A model generated the notes under the pieces. The model had not been told where the DNA came from. It ran no database searches and was given only the letters and a program-made list of their open reading frames with translations. 5,802 nucleotides of DNA, taken from JAVBKV01 sp031553885. Its GTDB lineage: Bacteria; Bacteroidota; Bacteroidia; Bacteroidales; Azobacteroidaceae. The position numbers and the translations under genes are program-made. The stretch is taken from positions 1 through 5,802 of the forward strand of contig JAVBKV010000074.1 in assembly GCA_031553885.1 (NCBI GenBank), in the 5' to 3' direction. Position 1 is the first letter of the stretch, and each line of letters opens with the position of its first letter. Below, in pieces: positions 1-5,763 of this stretch.

Positions 1-3
1 AAA

Positions 4-37
4 TAAGTAATTTAAAATATTTATTGTCGTATTATTG
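4..37 (+). repeat. IS630 left terminal inverted repeat, copy 1
   Basis: This 34-base left end begins TAAGTAAT and includes the outer TA target dinucleotide at 4-5. It matches the reverse complement of 1057-1090 at 26 of 34 positions, with the longest exact blocks at the tip (8 bases) and at the inner CGTATT. The same sequence recurs exactly at 5684-5717. It is the presumed transposase binding and cleavage site. Confidence 0.9.
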
Positions 38-83
38 TTTATATGATTAATATTTTGTACATTTACCTCATAATAAATGAATT

Positions 84-482
84 ATGAGATTTGTAAAATT
101 ATCAGAAGAAGAAAAGATTCAAGTAGCCAATTTGTATAAAACCAGTCCAAATTCAGTAGTTCGAAATCGTTGTCTTAGTTTGCTTTACTCGGATGAAGCG
201 CGTTCAATAAAAGAGGTTAGCAGTTTAGTTCATGTTTCTCGTCGCAGCCTGGAACGTTTTTTTAACGCCTGGGAATCAGCCAGGGACAAGTATAGTACCT
301 TATCAATAGCCGAAGGCCGTGGCCCCAAAGTGAAACTGGAATCCGTCAGGGAACTGCTTCCCAATTTGGTTCAGGAACATAGTCGAAATTTGAATCCTAT
401 TTTAGAAGAACTAAAATCCAACTACAATATACATGTCTGCAAGCTGACTTTGCAGAATTTTTTAAAAGGTCTTGGGTTATAG
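84..482 (+). CDS. IS630-family transposase, N-terminal DNA-binding part (frame 1 of 2)
   Basis: This 132-residue frame encodes the DNA-binding half of an IS630-type transposase. Residues about 23-62 form a homeodomain-like helix-turn-helix (key stretch SIKEVSSLVHVSRRSLERF). A GRGPK linker follows at about 78-82, resembling the basic GRPR-type linkers of Tc1/mariner-like proteins. A second helical, winged-helix-like segment spans about 85-130. The frame ends in TAG at 480-482, just where homologues continue as LGYSWKR; that continuation is in the +1 frame (next entry), so this product lacks a catalytic domain. The ATG at 84 is the first good start after the left inverted repeat; no Shine-Dalgarno site is evident. 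Joining the frames at the GGG codon gives about 332 residues, the usual full length for the family. By itself this product could bind the IS ends and act as a repressor, which is inference. Confidence 0.88.
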   Translation: MRFVKLSEEEKIQVANLYKTSPNSVVRNRCLSLLYSDEARSIKEVSSLVHVSRRSLERFFNAWESARDKYSTLSIAEGRGPKVKLESVRELLPNLVQEHSRNLNPILEELKSNYNIHVCKLTLQNFLKGLGL

Positions 483-1083
483 TTGGAAACGAGCCAGATT
501 ATCCTTGAAAAGATTTCGTAACAAGGAGGAATATGAGACAAAACAAAAACAACTTATTTCATTAATGAATTTAGAATCAAAAGGATATGTGGATCTTTAT
601 TTTGCCGATGAATCTCATTTCGGTTTAACCCCTAATGTGCCTTATGCCTGGCAGAATAAAGAAAATCCTATTTTGCTGCCTGCAAAGAAGTCTATTCGTT
701 TGAGTGTGTTTGGCTTAATGGACTCCAATTGCAGTTTTAAATATCATACAACAATAGGGAGTATCAACTCGGAGATGCTAATTTCCTTTATAGACGAATT
801 TTGCCAAACGATAAACAAGAAAACTATTCTTGTTTTGGACAATGCTCCAATACATAGAAGTAAATTATTCAAATCTAAAATCAAGCAATGGAAGGAACTT
901 GACTTATTTATTTTCTTTTTACCTGCTTATTCGCCGGAACTCAATAAAATCGAAATATTATGGAGATTCATCAAATACAAGTGGCTACCCTTTGATGCTT
1001 TTCTTAACTTCCAAAATCTCAAAGAACGCTTAAATGACATACTAGATAATGTTGGCCAAAAATACGTCATTAATTTTTATTGA
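472..1083 (+). CDS. IS630-family transposase, DDE catalytic part (frame 2 of 2)
   Basis: This is the catalytic half of the transposase (DDE superfamily endonuclease), which cuts and rejoins the IS ends. Numbered from the TTG at 472 (203 residues), the triad is visible as D46 in YFADESHFGL, D123 in LVLDNAPIH and E161 in YSPELNKIEILW. Between D123 and E161 lie 37 residues, slightly more than the DD34E/D spacing of Tc1/mariner. The frame lies +1 relative to the upstream part and overlaps it by 11 bases. It is open only from 466, after a TAA at 463-465. The start is uncertain: TTG 472 is a formal choice, ATG 568 is possible, but the residues from 475 on (GYSWKRARLSLKRF) are conserved transposase sequence, so in an active element this part is probably made as a fusion. 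The stop TGA at 1081-1083 lies inside the right inverted repeat. Confidence 0.88.
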   Translation: MGYSWKRARLSLKRFRNKEEYETKQKQLISLMNLESKGYVDLYFADESHFGLTPNVPYAWQNKENPILLPAKKSIRLSVFGLMDSNCSFKYHTTIGSINSEMLISFIDEFCQTINKKTILVLDNAPIHRSKLFKSKIKQWKELDLFIFFLPAYSPELNKIEILWRFIKYKWLPFDAFLNFQNLKERLNDILDNVGQKYVINFY

Positions 1084-1090
1084 TTACTTA
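1057..1090 (-). repeat. IS630 right terminal inverted repeat, copy 1
   Basis: This right end, read as reverse complement, begins TAAGTAATCAATAA and pairs with 4-37. The outer TA (1089-1090) is the second half of the target duplication. The repeat holds the stop codons of two convergent genes: transposase TGA at 1081-1083 (plus) and cupin TAA at 1077-1079 (minus). Confidence 0.9.
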
Positions 1091-1574
1091 TTTCCCACTT
1101 ATCCCGGATATTTTCTTCTCCATTAAAATAATCCAGTTGGGAATTTTTATCAAATATTTCGAATGAAGGAGCAATCAATAGCTTATTCGAGTCCGGGTAG
1201 TCACAGACATCACACCCGAGAAAAGTTCTTATATCCAGGTATACACAAGGTTCTGTCGTGTGGTTGTATAATTGATGCGCTCCGGTTTCACCCATTTCAA
1301 AAAACATCAGGTCGCCGACGTTGACAATTTCTAATCCGGTTGGAGTTCTTAAGGTTGCAGAACCGGAAATAATCATAAATAATTCTTCCGCAAACCGGTG
1401 AAAATGATAAGGTGCAGAATATTGACCCGGATTTAACTGCCGCAAATCAAAATTCAGATTTTTAGGCTCTATTCCTTTTTTAATCCGTGAAACATCGGAT
1501 AATATCCTGAAATTGTCTATTTTACCAGGATTTTCTTTAAACTCCCTTTCATTTGATTTTAGAATTGTTGCCAT
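1077..1574 (-). CDS. Small cupin-domain protein, 3' end rewritten by IS630
   Basis: This 165-residue protein has one cupin beta-barrel (about residues 40-118). Motif 1 is canonical: G50, H57, H59, E64, G71, so the usual three metal ligands are present. Motif 2 is G87, G95, H100, N104 with the usual proline replaced by E93. A following CDVCDYPDSNK segment (121-131) resembles the uncharacterised COG3837-type cupins. The metal, substrate and reaction are unknown; it is probably cytosolic, as no signal peptide is seen. The ATG at 1572-1574 is the first in frame and leaves room for the divergent promoter shared with tag. The last three residues (SNQ) and the stop lie in the IS right end. Native sequence stops at I162, and in the inferred empty site the next codon would be TTT (Phe). 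The fold should survive, because the lost tail lies beyond the barrel. Confidence 0.87.
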   Translation of the reverse strand: MATILKSNEREFKENPGKIDNFRILSDVSRIKKGIEPKNLNFDLRQLNPGQYSAPYHFHRFAEELFMIISGSATLRTPTGLEIVNVGDLMFFEMGETGAHQLYNHTTEPCVYLDIRTFLGCDVCDYPDSNKLLIAPSFEIFDKNSQLDYFNGEENIRDKWEISNQ

Positions 1575-1636
1575 AACTATTCACTATTCTTAATCGTTCT
1601 ATTTACAGGTAGGCCTTTTTATTTTGAATGACCAGA

Positions 1637-1644
1637 CAAATATA
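1637..1644 (-). promoter_or_regulatory. Putative Bacteroidota -7 promoter element for the cupin gene
   Basis: Read on the minus strand this is TATATTTG, an exact match to the Bacteroidota -7 consensus TAnnTTTG. It lies about 62 bases upstream of the cupin ATG. I see no convincing TTTG/TTG -33 element at the expected distance, so the call rests on the -7 match and its position. Confidence 0.4.
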
Positions 1645-1662
1645 TAACTAATTATAAATTTT

Positions 1663-1670
1663 TATCTTTG
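1663..1670 (+). promoter_or_regulatory. Putative Bacteroidota -7 promoter element for tag
   Basis: TATCTTTG matches the TAnnTTTG -7 consensus exactly and ends 24 bases before the tag ATG, which would leave a short A-rich leader without a Shine-Dalgarno site, common in this phylum. The -33 element is not clear. It lies 18 bases from the oppositely oriented element at 1637-1644, forming a compact divergent promoter. Confidence 0.45.
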
Positions 1671-1694
1671 TAACGTAAAAAATATAATCATACA

Positions 1695-2270
1695 ATGGAT
1701 AATAACGAAAAAATCAAACGCTGTGGATGGTGTAAGGAAGATCCGGTTTATATCAGGTACCACGATGAAGAATGGGGGAAGGAAGTGACCGACGACGACA
1801 AAATGTTCGAGTTCCTTATTCTGGAAAGTGCACAGGCCGGATTAAGCTGGATAACAATCCTTAAACGCCGGGATGCCTATCGCAAGGCCTTTGCAGACTA
1901 CAATGCAGAAAAAGTTTCCCGATTCACGGAAAAAGATGTGGAACGGCTGATGCTGGACTCCGGTATTATCCGTAACCAAAATAAAATCCGGTCCTCCATT
2001 TCCAATGCACAGTATTTCCTTGAGGTTCAACAGGAATTCGGAAGTTTTTGTAATTACCTGAAATCTTTTCTCCCGGATGGAAAGCCAATTATCAACCATT
2101 GGAAAACACTTGACGAAATACCGGCGTCGACACCTTTATCCGATGCTATTAGCAAGGATATGAAAAAACGCGGATTCAAGTTCTTCGGAACAACGATCTG
2201 CTATGCTCATTTACAGGCTGTCGGATATGTAAACGATCACCTGGTGGATTGTCATTGCCGGAAGTTATAA
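1695..2270 (+). CDS. tag: DNA-3-methyladenine glycosylase I (Tag)
   Basis: Tag removes 3-methyladenine from alkylated DNA, the first step of base-excision repair, and acts in the cytoplasm. The 191 residues align without large gaps to E. coli Tag from RCGW to the C-terminus. The structural zinc ligands are visible as C10, H23, H182 and C186 (E. coli C4, H17, H175, C179). The base-recognition pocket residues are also present: Y22, E44 and W52, corresponding to E. coli Y16, E38 and W46. Family signatures include YHDEEWG (22-28), QAGLSWITILKRR (47-59), DVERLMLDSGIIRN (81-94) and KKRGFKFFGTTICY (157-170). The ATG at 1695 gives a nine-residue lead before the first zinc Cys and fits the -7 element just upstream. 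The gene stands alone between the divergent cupin gene and a terminator, so it is probably monocistronic. I see no nearby Ada-type regulator. Confidence 0.97.
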   Translation: MDNNEKIKRCGWCKEDPVYIRYHDEEWGKEVTDDDKMFEFLILESAQAGLSWITILKRRDAYRKAFADYNAEKVSRFTEKDVERLMLDSGIIRNQNKIRSSISNAQYFLEVQQEFGSFCNYLKSFLPDGKPIINHWKTLDEIPASTPLSDAISKDMKKRGFKFFGTTICYAHLQAVGYVNDHLVDCHCRKL

Positions 2271-2276
2271 ATCAAG

Positions 2277-2313
2277 AAAAAGGGGAAAGACATCAAAGTC
2301 ACTCCCCTTTTTT
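2277..2313. terminator. Bidirectional rho-independent terminator between tag and the surface-protein gene
   Basis: A 10-base stem, AAAAAGGGGA (2277-2286) with TCCCCTTTTT (2303-2312), encloses an inner GAC/GTC pairing and an ATCAAA loop. The T-run follows the stem on the plus strand, and the A-run on the left acts as a T-run on the minus strand. It therefore can end transcription of tag (stop at 2270) and of the convergent gene (stop at 2363). Confidence 0.85.
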
Positions 2314-2362
2314 ATACAATCAATAATCAGTCCTGGTCTACCAATTACATTTTAATTTTCAC

Positions 2363-5300
2363 TCAATAGACAACAACTTTCTCCGTTTTAGTTTCTCCGT
2401 TTTTCAATTTAACAGAGACCAAATATATACCACGGTTGAGATTTAACGGACTTTCGGCATAACTTCTTCCTACTCCCGCAATTGAAAGTACTTTTCTCCC
2501 CTCGATATTTACAATCGTAATATCAGAAATAAGATCGCTGGCCGAAACATAAAGTGTTTGATCTTTTATGTATACATTCAACTTTACTGCTGAAAGATTT
2601 TCAGAATCAATACCAGAGACCGTTCCTTTGATTTTCAGTACAAAACGATTTTCATTATATTGCGGAATCGCTTTGAATGTATATACCGGATGTGTAAACA
2701 GGTTATATTCCTTACCGGAATATTTATCTTCCAGGATAATTGAGCTGGCTGAAAACTGCTCCAGGTTATAGAATTTCAATTGCACTTCACCACTATTATC
2801 ACTCTGTATTCCCAATGGTATCTCCTTTGTCGACTTATCAACAAAAAACACATCGTATTTTCCTTGTTTTCCATCCGGAACATACAACTGGGGTACATCA
2901 GGATTATCACCCGAAAAAAGCCGGTTCACATTTTTTTCTGCATTATCTGCAAATGAAAGTGTTACATTGCTGTATCCTTCCGCATTAGACGCCTGTATGT
3001 AAAGAACTCCTTCCGGGTATTCGGAAGTGGTGGATTGTGAACTCCTGAACGAAGTGCTTCCGGTTCTTGTAACGGAAGTGTTTTTTCCGAAACTCAACGT
3101 TGCAGTGCTACCGATGTTTCCTTTCGGTTTGATAATAATTGCCTGGTAAGGCGCTACCAGTTTGGTCAATGATAAAGAACCGGTCCCTACTGCATAAGTA
3201 TCATAATTACTATCACTTGTGTACAACTTGTAATAATTTTCCATATTAGCCTGATTATTTGCATAAAACAAATCAAAATCAAGGCTGGAAAGGAATGGAT
3301 TACCAATCATCACTTCATCCACCTGACCATCGTTATTTTTATCAACCACCGGTACCGTTATCCTGAACGGATCTTGTGGTTCGTTGTTGCTGTTTTCAAA
3401 AATAAACCGGTAAGCTTCTTCCTGTCTGGCAATTTTTCCCGGAGGATAGTTGTTTTGATCTGCAAAATTAAGATTCGGATCGTTGTAATAATAATACTTG
3501 AAAGAACTGTATGTGCCATCATAAGTATGGTCCCGGTGATGATTCACACTATAGGGTGTTTCGAAATAAGGCATTTGCAGTACACCTTTCAATGCATTAA
3601 GGTCTTTATGATCGCTTTCTCCGATCACTCCCGGAAGATATTCTCCGGCCCAGATGCTGACGGCATAAAGCTGATCAGCTCCTAATTCCATGGCATTGTT
3701 AGCTTCCGCTTCATACCATTCGCCAACAATTTTGCTTTCATAACCGGAAGCCGTTCGGAAGCTACGGTGCCACAGGTTGGGGAATCCACCCACAGACAGA
3801 TCGCCTGTTGCAATTTTCTTTAACGGAGCAGCCAGCGTATACCAGCGACCACGAGCCATAGGTGTTGCAGAAAATTTGTCTCCATCTGTTTTATAAGCAT
3901 TTGTAGACCCATCGTAATAACCGAAATTATATTGTATATAGGCCCTGTGGTAAGTCAGTTCGTGTGTTTTTGCCGCTTCGCCACCAAAGTGGAAATAAAT
4001 ATCATTGCAGGTTGGCTTACCATACACATCGCGAGGGGCGGTTTGTTCGTCCAAAGAGGGATAATAAGTAAGATTTCCCGGTATATGTACATCGGTACAA
4101 CTGGATGGAACAGTTCCCGATACAGGTCCATCAGGTCCATCGGTCCAGTTCGCCGGCTTATTCCAGTTGCCATCAACAGCTCCGGTCCAATACATCAAAG
4201 GAGGAGTTTCTTTAATAAAAAACGGATCGGATTGTGAACGGCAATTCTCGTCATTATAAGAATCCTGACTTCCTATACCCAATCTGTACTGATAAGTGAA
4301 ATGCTGGCTTGTGATCCCGGGTATTGTACATGTAATTTTTGCCGGGTTATTGCCGGAAACCGTACAAACAGAATTATCCAGCATCTTCCATGTGTTCCCG
4401 TTATCGGAAGAATATTCCAGAACTGCAGCCATGGAAGATCCGAAAGTACCGTTGTCATTAAAATCCACAGTGAACGATAAATCCTTACCAGGACAAATAT
4501 ACATAGGAGATGGAACTTTCACCGGCGGAACACAAATCCGTATCTGGATATCATCCAGTCCCAGGTCGTTTCCGTTTCCTCCCTTGAAATTGTTTTTCAA
4601 TGTCAGAATAACAGAGGGTGAAGATCCTGTAGTGAATGTAAAACCATATTGCTTCCAGAATTCAGCTCGTGAATTAACTTTAGGTATGTTGCCTGTAGTA
4701 AATTCGGCTAATACAGTTCCGGTTACAGCATCTTTAAGTTCAAAAAGCAGATTAGGATCTGCAAAATCGCTGAGATTCCGGCCCCCGGTGGTAAAAGCTG
4801 CACCATACGGATTCATCAGGTTTCCTATCCAGGCTGAGAAATATAACTTTGTTCCCGGGCAAAGATCGTCGATACGTATTGTGTAAAAAGTCCCCGGATT
4901 GTAGTCCGCATTGACAATCATATAACGTCCCTCATAAAAATCACCGGTTGTATGATCGGGAGTGCTGGTATACCAGTAATCTTTTAAGGCATTTGTGTAA
5001 GTACAAATAGTATAATTGCCATCATATGCTACGTCGGCAAAATTATATGTTGTAATATTTGTACCTAGTGGTGTCGGTGTACAGAAATTGTTATTCTCAT
5101 TGTAGTTTCCGAAATCTACCGAAGCTAATAACCTTCCGGTCTGGCATGCCGATGTTCCACTACCGCACATTTCGCCTACATAAACCGTGACCGGATAACG
5201 CTGATAGGGTGCAGATCCTGTTTGCCGTTCGGCATACCAGGTTTCCGGTGCTGTTCCGGTTTTGTATACAGTAATTGTATCCGAAGGAGTTGCACGTAAA

Positions 5301-5521
5301 GGTGTACCTCCGGTAGCCGAAGTATACCAGTAATAATTCACTCCGGGTTCGGTTTGCATACCGATAATAACCTGGCTTCCGGGACAAGCGAAATATTCAT
5401 TGGAAATGGGTTTCTGCGCTTTTGCCGTCCAACAAGGAAAAATACATAATAACCCGATCAGAATAACCATCGTTTTTTCCGCTTTGATTTTCCTGATCCT
5501 TTCTGAAGAAATACCTGTCAT
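2363..5521 (-). CDS. Large T9SS-exported multidomain surface protein
   Basis: This is a predicted secreted or outer-surface protein of 1052 residues; its specific function is not recognised. Residues 1-35 form a signal peptide: basic RIRKIKAEK, hydrophobic MVILIGLLCIF, cleavage at AKA-Q. Next comes an Ig/PKD-like domain (about 37-118, C46-P-G, YYWYTSATGG). A jelly-roll, lectin-like domain (about 132-332) ends in GNDLGLDDIQI, and a second Ig-like domain starts at C343. A Trp-rich segment (445-461, WTGAVDGNWNKPANW) is of a kind common in Bacteroidota surface proteins. An aspartate loop, DKNNDGQVDE (727-736), resembles part of an EF-hand. Residues 977-1052 form a T9SS type A sorting domain (GRKVLSIAG, GIYLVSVK, final KVVVY), so export is expected through SprA/Sov followed by attachment or release by the PorU sortase. 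I chose the ATG at 5519-5521 because it gives a normal signal peptide and has GGAAG just upstream. An in-frame ATG at 5563 adds a hydrophobic segment, and ATG 5470 would leave a poor signal. No -7 box is seen upstream. Confidence 0.85.
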   Translation of the reverse strand: MTGISSERIRKIKAEKTMVILIGLLCIFPCWTAKAQKPISNEYFACPGSQVIIGMQTEPGVNYYWYTSATGGTPLRATPSDTITVYKTGTAPETWYAERQTGSAPYQRYPVTVYVGEMCGSGTSACQTGRLLASVDFGNYNENNNFCTPTPLGTNITTYNFADVAYDGNYTICTYTNALKDYWYTSTPDHTTGDFYEGRYMIVNADYNPGTFYTIRIDDLCPGTKLYFSAWIGNLMNPYGAAFTTGGRNLSDFADPNLLFELKDAVTGTVLAEFTTGNIPKVNSRAEFWKQYGFTFTTGSSPSVILTLKNNFKGGNGNDLGLDDIQIRICVPPVKVPSPMYICPGKDLSFTVDFNDNGTFGSSMAAVLEYSSDNGNTWKMLDNSVCTVSGNNPAKITCTIPGITSQHFTYQYRLGIGSQDSYNDENCRSQSDPFFIKETPPLMYWTGAVDGNWNKPANWTDGPDGPVSGTVPSSCTDVHIPGNLTYYPSLDEQTAPRDVYGKPTCNDIYFHFGGEAAKTHELTYHRAYIQYNFGYYDGSTNAYKTDGDKFSATPMARGRWYTLAAPLKKIATGDLSVGGFPNLWHRSFRTASGYESKIVGEWYEAEANNAMELGADQLYAVSIWAGEYLPGVIGESDHKDLNALKGVLQMPYFETPYSVNHHRDHTYDGTYSSFKYYYYNDPNLNFADQNNYPPGKIARQEEAYRFIFENSNNEPQDPFRITVPVVDKNNDGQVDEVMIGNPFLSSLDFDLFYANNQANMENYYKLYTSDSNYDTYAVGTGSLSLTKLVAPYQAIIIKPKGNIGSTATLSFGKNTSVTRTGSTSFRSSQSTTSEYPEGVLYIQASNAEGYSNVTLSFADNAEKNVNRLFSGDNPDVPQLYVPDGKQGKYDVFFVDKSTKEIPLGIQSDNSGEVQLKFYNLEQFSASSIILEDKYSGKEYNLFTHPVYTFKAIPQYNENRFVLKIKGTVSGIDSENLSAVKLNVYIKDQTLYVSASDLISDITIVNIEGRKVLSIAGVGRSYAESPLNLNRGIYLVSVKLKNGETKTEKVVVY
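2366..2593 (-). other. T9SS type A C-terminal sorting domain
   Basis: The last 76 codons of the surface protein encode a T9SS cargo signal: VKLNVYIKDQTLYV, then VNIEGRKVLSIAG, GIYLVSVKLKNG and a terminal KVVVY. These match the beta-strand pattern of the type A (TIGR04183-like) sorting domain, which is recognised at the outer membrane and normally cleaved. This identification is the main support for the assignment to the Bacteroidota. Confidence 0.88.
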
Positions 5522-5683
5522 AAACTTCCATATAAAATAGATAAATATACAAAATGCAAGCATCGATCCCCCGTCTTTAGTAGCTGCAACTCCCCCTGTC
5601 GGAGGTCCCGGAGGGGCATATAATAGTTGATTTATTTGTGTGTCGGATAAATCATCACCTTGAAAAGGCTCACATTCATATTT
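5522..5683 (-). pseudogene. Decapitated 3' part of a proline-rich single-pass membrane protein frame
   Basis: On the minus strand this stretch is open in the same frame as the surface-protein gene. It has no ATG, GTG or TTG before the ATG at 5563. It reads KYECEPFQGDDLSDTQINQ, then LLYAPPGPPTGGVAATKDGG, then the hydrophobic segment MLAFCIFIYFIWKFM followed by basic residues. Both alternative minus-strand frames over 5564-5683 seem poor, so I take this as real coding sequence. A Pro/Gly-rich segment followed by one membrane helix and a basic end resembles small sorting-tail proteins of Bacteroidota, but I cannot name a family. The IS630 copy at 5684 separates it from its 5' end. No stop lies between it and the surface protein, so it may be the C-terminus of a small upstream gene that overlapped in frame, or the N-terminal part of a once longer surface protein. 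Confidence 0.5.
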
Positions 5684-5717
5684 TAAGTAATTTAAAATAT
5701 TTATTGTCGTATTATTG
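5684..5717 (+). repeat. IS630 left terminal inverted repeat, copy 2
   Basis: Identical to the left terminal repeat at 4-37, including the outer TA at 5684-5685. On the minus strand it is open in the frame of the gene it interrupts; the first stop in that frame lies further inside the element at 5762-5764. Confidence 0.88.
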
Positions 5718-5763
5718 TTTATATGATTAATATTTTGTACATTTACCTCATAATAAATGAATT

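Larger units (their letters stand above)
4..1090 (+). mobile_element. Complete IS630-family insertion sequence (copy 1)
   Basis: The element is bounded by imperfect inverted repeats (4-37 and 1057-1090; 26 of 34 positions match) that both begin TAAGTAAT read inward. A TA dinucleotide sits at each outer edge, as expected for IS630/Tc1-mariner elements, which insert at TA and duplicate it. At about 1.09 kb the length is normal for the family. The only coding content is a transposase in two overlapping frames on the plus strand (84-482 and 472-1083) with a recognisable DDE catalytic core. Removing the element and one TA gives the inferred empty site AAA-TA-TTTCCC, which lies at the 3' end of the minus-strand cupin gene. 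A second, partial copy in the same orientation begins at 5684. I did not identify a named ISfinder relative. Confidence 0.93.

Noticed and set aside
38..83. Bacteroidota-type -7 promoter element for the transposase
   Set aside because: TTTG occurs near 54-57, but TA is not at the required spacing (TAnnTTTG), so no exact match exists; a weak promoter cannot be excluded.
461..467. T TTA AAA slippery heptamer as a -1 programmed frameshift site for the transposase
   Set aside because: It is in the right phase for -1 slippage, but the -1 frame reaches a TGA at 506-508 after 13 codons and does not join the catalytic frame, which needs +1 (or -2).
830..1033. 67-codon open frame inside the transposase catalytic part
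   Set aside because: It is out of frame with the DDE core, which contains the conserved D, E and NKIEILW motifs over the same bases.
1842..2099. 85-codon open frame on the minus strand inside tag
   Set aside because: It is antisense to a strongly conserved gene and its translation has no recognisable features.
4296..4886. 196-codon open frame on the plus strand opposite the surface-protein gene
   Set aside because: It lies wholly antisense to a well-supported coding region, has no domain or signal I recognise and no promoter. The other open frames over 2568-5387 in alternative frames are rejected for the same reason.
5564..5683. Plain non-coding leader for the surface-protein gene
   Set aside because: The stretch is open in frame without a stop for 40 codons and has a coherent protein composition with a Pro/Gly segment before a membrane helix, so I treat it as truncated coding sequence.
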